A DNA stretch of 32,877 nucleotides from Clavibacter lycopersici (GTDB lineage: Bacteria > Actinomycetota > Actinomycetes > Actinomycetales > Microbacteriaceae), in contig NZ_QWGT01000004.1 in NCBI RefSeq assembly GCF_003576405.1, positions 1 to 32,877 on the forward strand. Direction: 5' to 3'. Made by a program: the position numbers and the translations under genes. This document shows, piece by piece, positions 15,321-23,055 of the stretch (the stretch's first letter is position 1; the number at the start of each line of letters is the position of its first letter). A model generated the notes under the pieces. The model searched no databases, was not told the DNA's origin, and worked only from the letters and a program-made list of their open reading frames with translations.

Positions 15321-17270
15321 GTGACCTCCAGCCCGACCGACCCCATGATCGGCCGTCTCCTCGACGGTCGGTACCAGGTCAGGTCCCGCATCGCACGCGG
15401 CGGGATGGCCACGGTCTACGTCGCCACCGACCTGCGGCTGGAGCGCCGCGTCGCCGTCAAGGTGATGCACGGGCACCTCGCGGACGACAGCGCGTTCCGC
15501 GACCGGTTCATCCAGGAGGCGCGCTCGGCCGCGCGGCTGGCGCACCCGAACGTGGTCAACGTCTTCGACCAGGGCCAGGACTCCGACATGGCGTACCTCG
15601 TCATGGAGTACCTCCCGGGCATGACCCTGCGCGAGCTGCTGCAGGAGTACGAGCGGCTGACGCCCGAGCAGACCCTCGACATCCTCGAGGCGGTGCTGTC
15701 GGGGCTCGCCGCCGCCCACAAGGCCGGCATCGTGCACCGCGACCTGAAGCCCGAGAACGTGCTCCTCGCGGACGACGGGCGCATCAAGATCGGCGACTTC
15801 GGCCTCGCCCGGGCCGTGAGCGCGAACACGGCCACAGGCCAGGCGCTGCTCGGCACCATCGCGTACCTCTCCCCCGAGCTCGTCACCCGGGGCATCGCGG
15901 ACACCCGCAGCGACATCTACGCGGTCGGGATCATGATGTACGAGATGCTCGCGGGCGAGCAGCCGTTCAAGGGCGAGCAGCCCATGCAGATCGCCTACCA
16001 GCACGCGAACGACCAGGTGCCGACCCCGAGCACCGCCAACGCGTCGGTGCCCGTCGAGCTCGACGAGCTGGTGCTGTGGGCGACCGCCCGGGATCCCGAG
16101 CAGCGGCCTCGCGACGCCCGGGCCCTCCTCGACGAGCTCTACGCCGTGCAGAACCGCCTCGACGCGCGGTCGGGGGATCCGGCTCCGCTCCAGCGCACCG
16201 TCGTCTTCCCGAGCGCCCCGGCGCTCCCGTCCGTCACGACCGGCGAGACCCAGGTCGTGGGCGGGCCCCCCGTCATGACGCGCCAGGAGACCGACCGCAC
16301 CGAGCCCGACTCCGTCGTCGCGCTCGCCGCCGCCGGTTCGCGCCGGCGTTCGCGCGGCTGGATGCTCGCGCTGCTCATCGTCATGCTCGCCGCCCTCGCC
16401 GGCGGCACCGGCTGGTACTACGGTCAGGGCCCGGGCGCGCGCGTCCCGGTGCCGTCCGTCACGGCGATGGCCGTCGACGACGCAGCCGGCACGCTCCAGG
16501 GGCAGGGCTTCGTCGTCGCGCGCGCCGAGGAGCCGAGCGTCGACGTCGAGGTGGGGCACGTCACGCGCAGCGTCCCGGCCTCCGGCACGCCCGTCGACCA
16601 GGGATCCACCGTGACCCTCTACGCCTCGACCGGCCCGCGACTGCTCGACGTGCCCGACGTGGTCGGCGCTCAGGAGGCGGACGCCCGCACGCGCCTCGAG
16701 GGCGTGCCCTTCCTCGTGCAGGAGGCGACCATCCGCCAGTACGGCGATGCAGAGGAGGGCACGGTCCAGCAGGTCCTCGACGCATCGGGAGCGCCCATCG
16801 GCGCCCAGTACCCGGAGCAGCAGCCCGTGACCCTGGTGGTCGCCGCCGGCCGGATCCCCGACGTGAACGGACGCTCGGTGGACCAGGCCGTCGCCACGCT
16901 CGCCCAGGCCGGCCTCGTCGGCGAGGCCGGCAGGCAGAGCTTCAGCGACGACGTGGAGAAGGGCGAGGTCATCTCGGTCTACCCGCTCGACGAGAACCCT
17001 GTGCGCTCGGGCCTCGACGGGGCGCCCGGCAGCAAGGTGGGGCTGGAGATCTCGAAGGGTCCGGACCTCGTGGCGGTGCCCGCGGTCGTCGGGCTCACGC
17101 GTGACGAGGCGAAGGCCGCCCTCGACAAGGCCGGCTTCAAGTACGCGTACTCGGCGTTCTGGGACGCGCTGCCCAACAGCATCACGCGGGTGGCGTCGGC
17201 CAGCCCGGAGGCGAACGCCATGGCCCGACGCGGATCCACCGTCAACCTCGGCATCACCGCCTCCGGCTGA
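15321..17270 (+). CDS. pknL: PknL-type Ser/Thr protein kinase with four PASTA domains
   Basis: This membrane Hanks-type kinase has 649 residues. The kinase domain spans about 17-278: glycine loop RGGMATVYVA, ATP-binding Lys47 in VAVKVMH, catalytic HRDLKPEN (Asp141), DFG at 159-161, and an activation segment with Thr170, Thr172 and Thr179 before LSPE. One membrane helix follows (about 347-366). Four extracellular PASTA repeats lie at about 373-437, 441-508, 509-579 and 581-647; PASTA domains bind muropeptides or lipid II. M. tuberculosis PknL lacks PASTA domains, so the symbol rests on the Rv2175c/aroG neighbourhood. PknB-type naming is the alternative. Likely substrates nearby are the Rv2175c-like and GarA/OdhI proteins (inference). 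The GTG start appears leaderless. Confidence 0.94.
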   Translation: MTSSPTDPMIGRLLDGRYQVRSRIARGGMATVYVATDLRLERRVAVKVMHGHLADDSAFRDRFIQEARSAARLAHPNVVNVFDQGQDSDMAYLVMEYLPGMTLRELLQEYERLTPEQTLDILEAVLSGLAAAHKAGIVHRDLKPENVLLADDGRIKIGDFGLARAVSANTATGQALLGTIAYLSPELVTRGIADTRSDIYAVGIMMYEMLAGEQPFKGEQPMQIAYQHANDQVPTPSTANASVPVELDELVLWATARDPEQRPRDARALLDELYAVQNRLDARSGDPAPLQRTVVFPSAPALPSVTTGETQVVGGPPVMTRQETDRTEPDSVVALAAAGSRRRSRGWMLALLIVMLAALAGGTGWYYGQGPGARVPVPSVTAMAVDDAAGTLQGQGFVVARAEEPSVDVEVGHVTRSVPASGTPVDQGSTVTLYASTGPRLLDVPDVVGAQEADARTRLEGVPFLVQEATIRQYGDAEEGTVQQVLDASGAPIGAQYPEQQPVTLVVAAGRIPDVNGRSVDQAVATLAQAGLVGEAGRQSFSDDVEKGEVISVYPLDENPVRSGLDGAPGSKVGLEISKGPDLVAVPAVVGLTRDEAKAALDKAGFKYAYSAFWDALPNSITRVASASPEANAMARRGSTVNLGITASG

Positions 17271-17292
17271 TCCGGCCTGCACGCGGTCGGAG

Positions 17293-17346
17293 CCGACACA
17301 GCGATGCCCCGCGGTCCTCGAGGGCCGCGGGGCATCGTCGTGTCGG
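17293..17346. terminator. Long bidirectional terminator hairpin between pknL and aroG
   Basis: CGATGCCCCGCGG (17302-17314) pairs perfectly with 17325-17337. An outer stem CCGACAC (17293-17299) pairs with 17340-17346 across a 2-nt internal mismatch. It lies between the convergent stops of pknL (17270) and aroG (17352), so it can serve both transcripts. Confidence 0.8.
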
Positions 17347-17351
17347 TGCGC

Positions 17352-18722
17352 TCAGCCGCGCGCGGCCGCCAGCTCCTCCGCGACGAGGAACGCGAGCTCG
17401 AGGCTCTGCATGTGGTTGAGCCGCGGGTCGCAGAGCGACTCGTAGCGCGTGGCGAGGGTGGCCTCGTCGATGTGCTCGGATCCGCCCAGGCACTCGGTGA
17501 CGTCGTCGCCGGTGAGCTCGATGTGGATGCCACCCGGGTGCGTGCCCGCGGCCCGGTGCGCCTGGAAGAAGCCCTGAACCTCGTCGACGACGTCGTCGAA
17601 GCGCCGCGTCTTGTAGCCGGTGGGCGTCGTGAGGCCGTTGCCGTGCATGGGATCCGTGACCCACAGCGGGTTCGCGTCCGACGCCTTGACGGCCTCGAGC
17701 AGGGGCGGCAGCGCGTCGCGGATGCGGCCGGCGCCCATGCGCGTGATGAAGGTGAGGCGGCCGGGCTCGCGGTCCGGGTCGAGCTTCTCGATGAGCTCGT
17801 GCACCGTCTCCGGCGTCGTCGACGGTCCCAGCTTGACGCCCAGCGGGTTCCGCACGCGCGACAGGAAGTCGACGTGCGCGCCGTCGAGGTCGCGCGTGCG
17901 CTCCCCGATCCAGATGAAGTGCGCCGACGTGTTGTACGGCGTGCCGGTGCGCGAGTCGATGCGCGTCATGGGCCGCTCGTAGTCCATGAGGAGGCCCTCG
18001 TGGCCCGTGTAGAACTCGACGCGCTTGAGGTCGTCGAAGTCGGCGCCCGCGGCCTCCATGAACTTGATGGCGCGGTCGATGTCGCGGGCGAGCTGCTCGT
18101 AGCGCTGGTTGGCGGGGTTCGCGGCGAAGCCCTTGTTCCAGCTGTGCACCTCGCGGAGGTCGGCGAACCCGCCCTGCGTGAAGGCGCGGATGAGGTTCAG
18201 CGTGGAGGCGGCCGTGTGGTACCCCTTCACGAGGCGCGCGGGATCCGCCGCCCGGGACTCCGGGGTGAAGTCGTAGCCGTTGACGATGTCGCCGCGGTAC
18301 GCGGGCAGCGTCAGGTCGCCGCGCGTCTCCGAGTCGCTCGAGCGGGGCTTGGCGAACTGGCCGGCCATGCGGCCCATCTTCACGACGGGCATCGCCGCGC
18401 CGTAGGTGAGCACGACGGCCATCTGGAGCACGGTCTTCACGCGGTTGCGGATGGCGTCGGCCGTCGCGCCCGCGAACGTCTCCGCGCAGTCGCCTCCCTG
18501 GAGGAGGAACGCGCGGCCGTCCGCGGCGGCGGCCAGCCGGGAGCGCAGCAGGTCGACCTCGCCCGCGAACACCAGGGGCGGCAGCAGGGCGATCTCGGCG
18601 GACGCGGCGTGCACGGCTGCGGCGTCCGGCCACTGCGGCTGCTGCTTGACCTCGAGCGTGCGCCAGTGGTCGAGGCCGGCGAGGACGTCGGGGTGGGCGG
18701 GGACGAGGTGCTCAGAGGCCAC
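17352..18722 (-). CDS. aroG: Class II 3-deoxy-D-arabino-heptulosonate 7-phosphate synthase
   Basis: This enzyme condenses phosphoenolpyruvate and erythrose 4-phosphate, the first step of the shikimate pathway for aromatic amino acids. The 456-residue product is of the plant/mycobacterial class II type. It has LLQGGDCAETF with metal-ligand Cys79, GQFAKPRSSDSE, HSWNKGFAANPANQRYE, KLGPSTTP, FITRMGAGRIRD, VTDPMHGNG and a C-terminal HIELTGDDVTECLGG. The start is GTG 18722 with no strong Shine-Dalgarno. It lies 60 bp after plsC on the same strand and may be co-transcribed with it. Allosteric feedback by aromatic amino acids is known in the mycobacterial enzyme but cannot be shown here. Confidence 0.96.
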   Translation of the reverse strand: MASEHLVPAHPDVLAGLDHWRTLEVKQQPQWPDAAAVHAASAEIALLPPLVFAGEVDLLRSRLAAAADGRAFLLQGGDCAETFAGATADAIRNRVKTVLQMAVVLTYGAAMPVVKMGRMAGQFAKPRSSDSETRGDLTLPAYRGDIVNGYDFTPESRAADPARLVKGYHTAASTLNLIRAFTQGGFADLREVHSWNKGFAANPANQRYEQLARDIDRAIKFMEAAGADFDDLKRVEFYTGHEGLLMDYERPMTRIDSRTGTPYNTSAHFIWIGERTRDLDGAHVDFLSRVRNPLGVKLGPSTTPETVHELIEKLDPDREPGRLTFITRMGAGRIRDALPPLLEAVKASDANPLWVTDPMHGNGLTTPTGYKTRRFDDVVDEVQGFFQAHRAAGTHPGGIHIELTGDDVTECLGGSEHIDEATLATRYESLCDPRLNHMQSLELAFLVAEELAAARG

Positions 18723-18782
18723 GTGTGGGGATCCCGATTCGTGTCGTGCGCGTGGTGCGCGGTGGAGTCAGGCGGGCGTCGG

Positions 18783-19472
18783 TCAGCGGGCCGCGCTCGC
18801 GCGCTTCTCCTTGACCGAGGTCGCGTAGACGTCGACGTACTCCTGGCCGCTCAGCCTCGAGAGCTCGTACATGATCTCGTCGGTGATGGAGCGGAGGATG
18901 AAGCGGTCTCCCTCGAGCCCGGCGAACCTACTGAAATCTAGCGGCTCGCCGATGACCACACCAATCCGGCGGACCTTGGGGATCCGGGTGCCGATGGGCA
19001 TGACCTTCTCGGTGTCGATCATCGCGATCGGGACGACAGGGACCTCGCCCTCGAGGATCATGCGCGCCACGCCCGTGCGCCCGCGGTACATCTTGCCGTC
19101 GGGGCTGCGCGTGCCCTCGGGGTAGATCCCGAGCATGCGGCCCTCGGCGAGCACGCGGAGCCCGGTGTTGAGCGACGCCTCGGAGGCCTTCCCGCCGGAG
19201 CGGTCGATGGGCAGCATGCCCGTCGCCGTGAAGAACATCTTCGTGGCCCAGCCCTTGAGGCCGGTGCCCGTGAAGTAGTCGCTCTTGGCGAGGAAGACGA
19301 GGTTGCGGTCCACCAGGAGCGGCAGGAAGACCGAGTCGATGAACGACAGGTGGTTGCTCGCGAGGATGACGCCGCCCTTGGCGGGGATGTTCTCGAGCCC
19401 CGTGACCCAGGGCCGGAACGTGCTCCGCAGGAGGGGTCCGGCGACCAGGTTCTTCATGAACCAGTAGAACAT
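18783..19472 (-). CDS. plsC: PlsC-type 1-acylglycerol-3-phosphate acyltransferase
   Basis: PlsC-family enzymes acylate lysophosphatidic acid to phosphatidic acid at the cytoplasmic face of the membrane. The 229-residue product has the catalytic HX4D motif NHLSFID (His41, Asp46), the glycerol-phosphate-binding motif YPEGTRSPDG (EGTR at 119-122), and VPVVPIAMI further on. A short hydrophobic segment near the N-terminus may anchor it. ATG 19472 has GGAAGGTGG about 8 nt upstream. It lies between the glucokinase gene (104-bp gap) and aroG. The exact acceptor is inferred; lyso-phosphatidylinositol mannoside or another lysolipid is possible. Confidence 0.92.
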   Translation of the reverse strand: MFYWFMKNLVAGPLLRSTFRPWVTGLENIPAKGGVILASNHLSFIDSVFLPLLVDRNLVFLAKSDYFTGTGLKGWATKMFFTATGMLPIDRSGGKASEASLNTGLRVLAEGRMLGIYPEGTRSPDGKMYRGRTGVARMILEGEVPVVPIAMIDTEKVMPIGTRIPKVRRIGVVIGEPLDFSRFAGLEGDRFILRSITDEIMYELSRLSGQEYVDVYATSVKEKRASAAR

Positions 19473-19505
19473 CGGGTGGCCACCTTCCGGGCGGGGTCGG
19501 GATCC

Positions 19506-19511
19506 AGCATA
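19506..19511 (-). promoter_or_regulatory. Possible -10 box (TATGCT) for plsC
   Basis: TATGCT on the minus strand fits TANNNT and lies 34 nt before the plsC ATG, within the 104-bp gap after the glucokinase gene. No -35 match was seen, so plsC may instead be read from the glucokinase promoter. Confidence 0.35.
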
Positions 19512-19576
19512 GCCAGCGGCGCCGTCGCGACCCGGCAGCCGTCCGGCCGGTCGCGCGCGGCGCGGGTCCCGCGGGC

Positions 19577-20542
19577 TCAGGCCCCGTGGCGCAGGGCTGC
19601 CGCGTGCCGGCGGGCGAGGTCGGCCGCGCCGACGACGCCGGCGTCGTTGACGAGCTCCGCGATCCGGAACTCCGGCTCCGGGTGGTAGCCGCGCGCCGGC
19701 AGGTGCGCGAGGTACGCCTCGCGGATGGGGTCGAGCAGCAGGTCGCCGGCCTGCGCGACGCCGCCGCCGATCACGAACATCTGCGGGTCGAGGATCGCGC
19801 CGATGCTCGCCGCGGCCTCGCCGAGCCAGCCGCCGAGGCGACGGAGGGCGAGGAGCGCGCCCGGGTCGCCGGCCTGGATGAGGTCGCTGACGTCGTGGCC
19901 GGTGAGCGTGCCCACCTCCCGGCGGCGCGCGGCGAGGCCCTCGCCGTGGGTGCCGCCGAGGTCGGCGAGCTCGTCGGCGGTGCGCAGGAGCGCCCGGCCG
20001 GACCCGTACTGCTCGATGCAGCCGCGGGCGCCGCAGCCGCAGGGCAGGCCGTCGGGCACGACGCGCATGTGGCCGAGCTCGGCGCCCGCGCCGAAGCCGC
20101 CGCGGAACAGGCGGTCGTCGGCGACGATCGCGCCGCCCACGCCCGTGCCGATCGTGAGGGTCACCATGTCGCTGACCAGGCGGCCGGCGCCGTAGCGGAA
20201 CTCGGCCCAGCCGGCGGCGTTGGCGTCGTTCTCGATGACGATGGGGAGGTCGATCCGGCCGCGCAGCTTCTCGCGCACGGGCTCGTTGCGCCAGTTGATG
20301 TTCGGGGCGTAGTACACGGTCGACTGCGCGGCGTCGATGAAGCCGGCCGCGGCCACGCCCACCGCCACGACGTCGGGGTGCTGGGCGCGGAGCCGCTCGA
20401 CCATGCCGACGACCGCCTCGACGATCGCGTCCGGGCTGCTCGCCTCCGTGGGCGTGCGCTCCTCCGCCGCGATGACGCCGAGCTCGTCGACCACGGCTCC
20501 CGCGATCTTCGTGCCGCCGATGTCGATCCCGATTGCATGCAC
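19577..20542 (-). CDS. glk: ROK-family glucokinase
   Basis: This cytoplasmic sugar kinase probably phosphorylates glucose with ATP. The 321-residue product starts MHAIGIDIGGTKIAGAV, the phosphate-binding loop of the ASKHA fold. It continues with ENDANAAGWAEF, TIGTGVGGAI, GAELGHM, and the ROK zinc-binding cluster CGCGARGCIEQYGSG. Length and motifs fit ATP-dependent actinobacterial glucokinases rather than the shorter polyphosphate glucokinases. The start is GTG 20542 with GGAAGGG upstream, divergent from the acyl-CoA synthetase. Other ROK hexokinase or regulator roles are less likely because there is no N-terminal HTH. Confidence 0.92.
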   Translation of the reverse strand: MHAIGIDIGGTKIAGAVVDELGVIAAEERTPTEASSPDAIVEAVVGMVERLRAQHPDVVAVGVAAAGFIDAAQSTVYYAPNINWRNEPVREKLRGRIDLPIVIENDANAAGWAEFRYGAGRLVSDMVTLTIGTGVGGAIVADDRLFRGGFGAGAELGHMRVVPDGLPCGCGARGCIEQYGSGRALLRTADELADLGGTHGEGLAARRREVGTLTGHDVSDLIQAGDPGALLALRRLGGWLGEAAASIGAILDPQMFVIGGGVAQAGDLLLDPIREAYLAHLPARGYHPEPEFRIAELVNDAGVVGAADLARRHAAALRHGA

Positions 20543-20575
20543 TCCGCAGGGCCCTTCCGCTCGTCTCGCCAGTCG

Positions 20576-20581
20576 ATCCTA
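20576..20581 (-). promoter_or_regulatory. -10 box (TAGGAT) for the glucokinase gene
   Basis: TAGGAT on the minus strand fits TANNNT and predicts a leader of about 27 nt containing the GGAAGGG Shine-Dalgarno. The -35 is not recognisable. Confidence 0.5.
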
Positions 20582-20634
20582 CCGACGCGCCCGACGCCCC
20601 CGACCGGGGACGAGCGCTCGGGCTCCCGCGCCCA

Positions 20635-20640
20635 TAAGCT
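20635..20640 (+). promoter_or_regulatory. -10 box (TAAGCT) for the acyl-CoA synthetase gene
   Basis: TAAGCT lies 34 nt upstream of the GTG at 20675, and the predicted short leader contains GAGGGAG. It is divergent from the glucokinase -10, about 54 bp away. Confidence 0.45.
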
Positions 20641-20674
20641 GATCACATCCATTTCCGGTACCGAGGGAGTTGCC

Positions 20675-22501
20675 GTGGAACAGCACACCATGCCCGCCGT
20701 CGTCGAGGCCAGACCCGACGACAACGTCACCGATGTCCTGGTGCACCGCGTGAGGACGAGCCCCGACGCTCCGCTGTTCGCGCTGCCGGACGGCGACGGC
20801 GGCTGGACCGACGTCACGGCGTCCGAGTTCCACCGCCAGGTAGTGGCGCTCGCCAAGGGCCTCGTGGCCGCGGGCATCGAGCCGGGCGAGCGGATCGGCA
20901 TGATGTGCCGGACCCGCTACGAGTGGACGCTCGTCGACTTCGCGGTCTTCTTCGCGGGCGGCGTCCTCGTCCCCGTCTACGAGACCTCCTCCCCCGGCCA
21001 GGTGCACTGGAACATGCAGGACTCCGGCGCCGTCGCGATGATCCTCGAGTCCGCCGACCACTTCGCGCGCTTCGACGAGGTGCACCCGGAGCTGCCCGCG
21101 GTGCGCCGCGTCTGGCAGATCGACCTCGGCGACCTGGACAAGCTCGCCGAGCAGGGCGTGGACGTGCCGGACGCGGAGATCGAGCGCCGTCGGAACATCG
21201 CGGTCGGCTCGGACATGGCGACCCTCATCTACACGTCGGGGACGACCGGCCGGCCGAAGGGCTGCATCCTCACGCACGCGAACTTCGTCGAGCTGTCCCG
21301 GAACGCCGAGGTCGCGATGGAGGAGGTCGTGCAGGTCGGCGCGTCGACGCTCCTCTTCATCACGACGGCGCACGTGTTCGCGCGCTTCATCTCCATCCTC
21401 AACGTGCAGGCGGGCGTGAAGACCGGCCACCAGGCCGACACGACGCAGCTCCTCCCGGCGCTCGCCTCGTTCAAGCCGACGTTCCTGCTCGCGGTGCCGC
21501 GCGTGTTCGAGAAGGTCTACAACTCCTCCGAGCAGAAGGCGGAGGGCGCGGGCCGCGGGAAGGTCTTCCGCAAGGCCGCCGAGGTCGCGTACGCGCACTC
21601 GGTCGCGGTCGACGCGGGGAAGGTGCCCTTCGCGCTGAAGGCGCAGTACAAGCTCTTCGACGCCCTCGTGTACTCGAAGATCCGGCAGGCCATGGGCGGG
21701 CGCGTGCGCTTCGCGGTCAGCGGATCCGCACCCCTCGGCCTCCGGCTCGGCCACTTCTACCGGTCGCTCGGCCTGACGATCCTCGAGGGCTACGGCCTCA
21801 CCGAGACCACGGCGCCCGTGAGCGTGAACCTCGTCAAGGGCTTCCGCATCGGCACGGTCGGCCCGGCGCTGCCGGGCGTCTCCACGCGGATCACCGACGA
21901 GGGTGAGATCGAGGTGAAGGGCGTCAACGTCTTCGACGGGTACTGGCAGGACGAGGAGGCCACCGCCGCCGTGTTCGACGACGGCTGGTTCCGGACCGGC
22001 GACCTGGGCAGCTACGACGCCGACGGGTACCTCACGATCACGGGGCGCAAGAAGGAGATCATCGTCACGGCGGGCGGCAAGAACGTCGCGCCTGCCGCGC
22101 TCGAGGACCCCATCCGCGCGAACCCGCTCGTCGGCCAGGTCGTGGTCGCGGGCGACCGGCGGCCGTTCATCTCGGCGCTCATCACGCTGGATCCCGAGAT
22201 GCTCAAGGTCTGGCTCGGCAACAACGGGCAGGACCCGGCCATGACGCTCGAGCAGGCGTCGCAGAACCCGGCCGTGCTCGCCGAGGTGCAGCGCGCGGTC
22301 GACGCGGCGAACGCCACGGTGTCGCGGGCGGAGTCCATCCGCAAGTTCGTCGTGCTGCCGGTGGAGCTGACGGAGGCCGCGGGGCACCTCACGCCCAAGC
22401 TCAGCATCAAGCGCCAGGTGGTGCTCGACGCGTTCGCCGACGTGATCACGCGGATCTACGAGGCGGCGCCGAACACCGAGGGCCACTCGCTGGTGCACTG
22501 A
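20675..22501 (+). CDS. fadD15: Long-chain fatty acid-CoA ligase (FadD15-like)
   Basis: This AMP-forming enzyme activates long-chain fatty acids to acyl-CoA. The 608-residue product has the ATP-binding motif YTSGTTGRPKGCILTH, the adenylate motif LEGYGLTETTAPVSVN, and the C-terminal signatures WFRTGDLGSYDADGYLTITG and RKKEIIVTAGGKNVAP, with a catalytic Lys in the last lid domain. The open frame runs upstream to 19586 antisense to glk; that part is not coding. The GTG at 20675 was chosen because GAGGGAG lies 5 nt upstream and homologs begin similarly. The symbol follows mycobacterial synteny (aroG, plsC, fadD15). It converges with def. Confidence 0.93.
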   Translation: MEQHTMPAVVEARPDDNVTDVLVHRVRTSPDAPLFALPDGDGGWTDVTASEFHRQVVALAKGLVAAGIEPGERIGMMCRTRYEWTLVDFAVFFAGGVLVPVYETSSPGQVHWNMQDSGAVAMILESADHFARFDEVHPELPAVRRVWQIDLGDLDKLAEQGVDVPDAEIERRRNIAVGSDMATLIYTSGTTGRPKGCILTHANFVELSRNAEVAMEEVVQVGASTLLFITTAHVFARFISILNVQAGVKTGHQADTTQLLPALASFKPTFLLAVPRVFEKVYNSSEQKAEGAGRGKVFRKAAEVAYAHSVAVDAGKVPFALKAQYKLFDALVYSKIRQAMGGRVRFAVSGSAPLGLRLGHFYRSLGLTILEGYGLTETTAPVSVNLVKGFRIGTVGPALPGVSTRITDEGEIEVKGVNVFDGYWQDEEATAAVFDDGWFRTGDLGSYDADGYLTITGRKKEIIVTAGGKNVAPAALEDPIRANPLVGQVVVAGDRRPFISALITLDPEMLKVWLGNNGQDPAMTLEQASQNPAVLAEVQRAVDAANATVSRAESIRKFVVLPVELTEAAGHLTPKLSIKRQVVLDAFADVITRIYEAAPNTEGHSLVH

Positions 22502-22531
22502 CGACGTGCAGCGGGTGCGCGGGCCGGCGGG

Positions 22532-23023
22532 TCAGAACCAGTCGGACTCGCGCACCTGCTTCATCGCCTCGCGGCGCCGCGGCTTGTCGAGCCGGTCGAG
22601 GTAGACGAGGCCGTCGAGGTGGTCGACCTCGTGCTGGAAGGCCTGGGCGAGGACGCCCGTGCCCTCGAGCCGGACGGGCTTCCCGTCGAGGTCGATGCCG
22701 GAGATGACGGCCTCGGGGTGGCGCATCGTGGGGAACCACAGGCCGGGCACGGAGAGGCAGCCCTCGTCGACGAGCACGGCCTCGCCGCGGAGCTCCTCGA
22801 TGACGGGGTTGAGGATGTAGCCGAACGCCGGCCCCACGTTGTAGCTGAATGCCCGGACGTTCACGCCGATCTGGGCGGCGGCCACCCCGGCGCGGCCGTC
22901 GGGCCGCACGCTGTCGAGGAGGTCCTCCACGAGGGCGCGCACCCCCTCGTCGATCTCGCGGATCTCCGAGGAGACGGTCTTCAGCACCGGATCGCCGAAC
23001 AGGCGGATCTGTCGTTCAGTCAT
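22532..23023 (-). CDS. def: Peptide deformylase
   Basis: Deformylase removes the formyl group from the initiator methionine of new proteins. The 163-residue product has all three metal-site motifs: GVAAAQIG (Gln51), EGCLS (Cys89) and QHEVDH (His131, Glu132, His135). The open frame extends far upstream inside mtr, but the first plausible start is ATG 23023, with GGAAG upstream. It follows mtr after 32 bp and could be the last gene of a pyc-mtr-def transcript. No formyltransferase gene is nearby. There is one compact domain and no obvious extension or missing residue. Confidence 0.95.
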   Translation of the reverse strand: MTERQIRLFGDPVLKTVSSEIREIDEGVRALVEDLLDSVRPDGRAGVAAAQIGVNVRAFSYNVGPAFGYILNPVIEELRGEAVLVDEGCLSVPGLWFPTMRHPEAVISGIDLDGKPVRLEGTGVLAQAFQHEVDHLDGLVYLDRLDKPRRREAMKQVRESDWF

Positions 23024-23055
23024 TCTCTGCTTCCGTGGGTCCTGCGGGCCGGCGA

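Noticed and set aside
20579-22498. A 639-codon minus-strand frame antisense to the acyl-CoA synthetase
   Set aside because: Its Arg/Asp/Val/His-biased composition marks it as a shadow, and the plus-strand gene has full AMP-ligase motifs.
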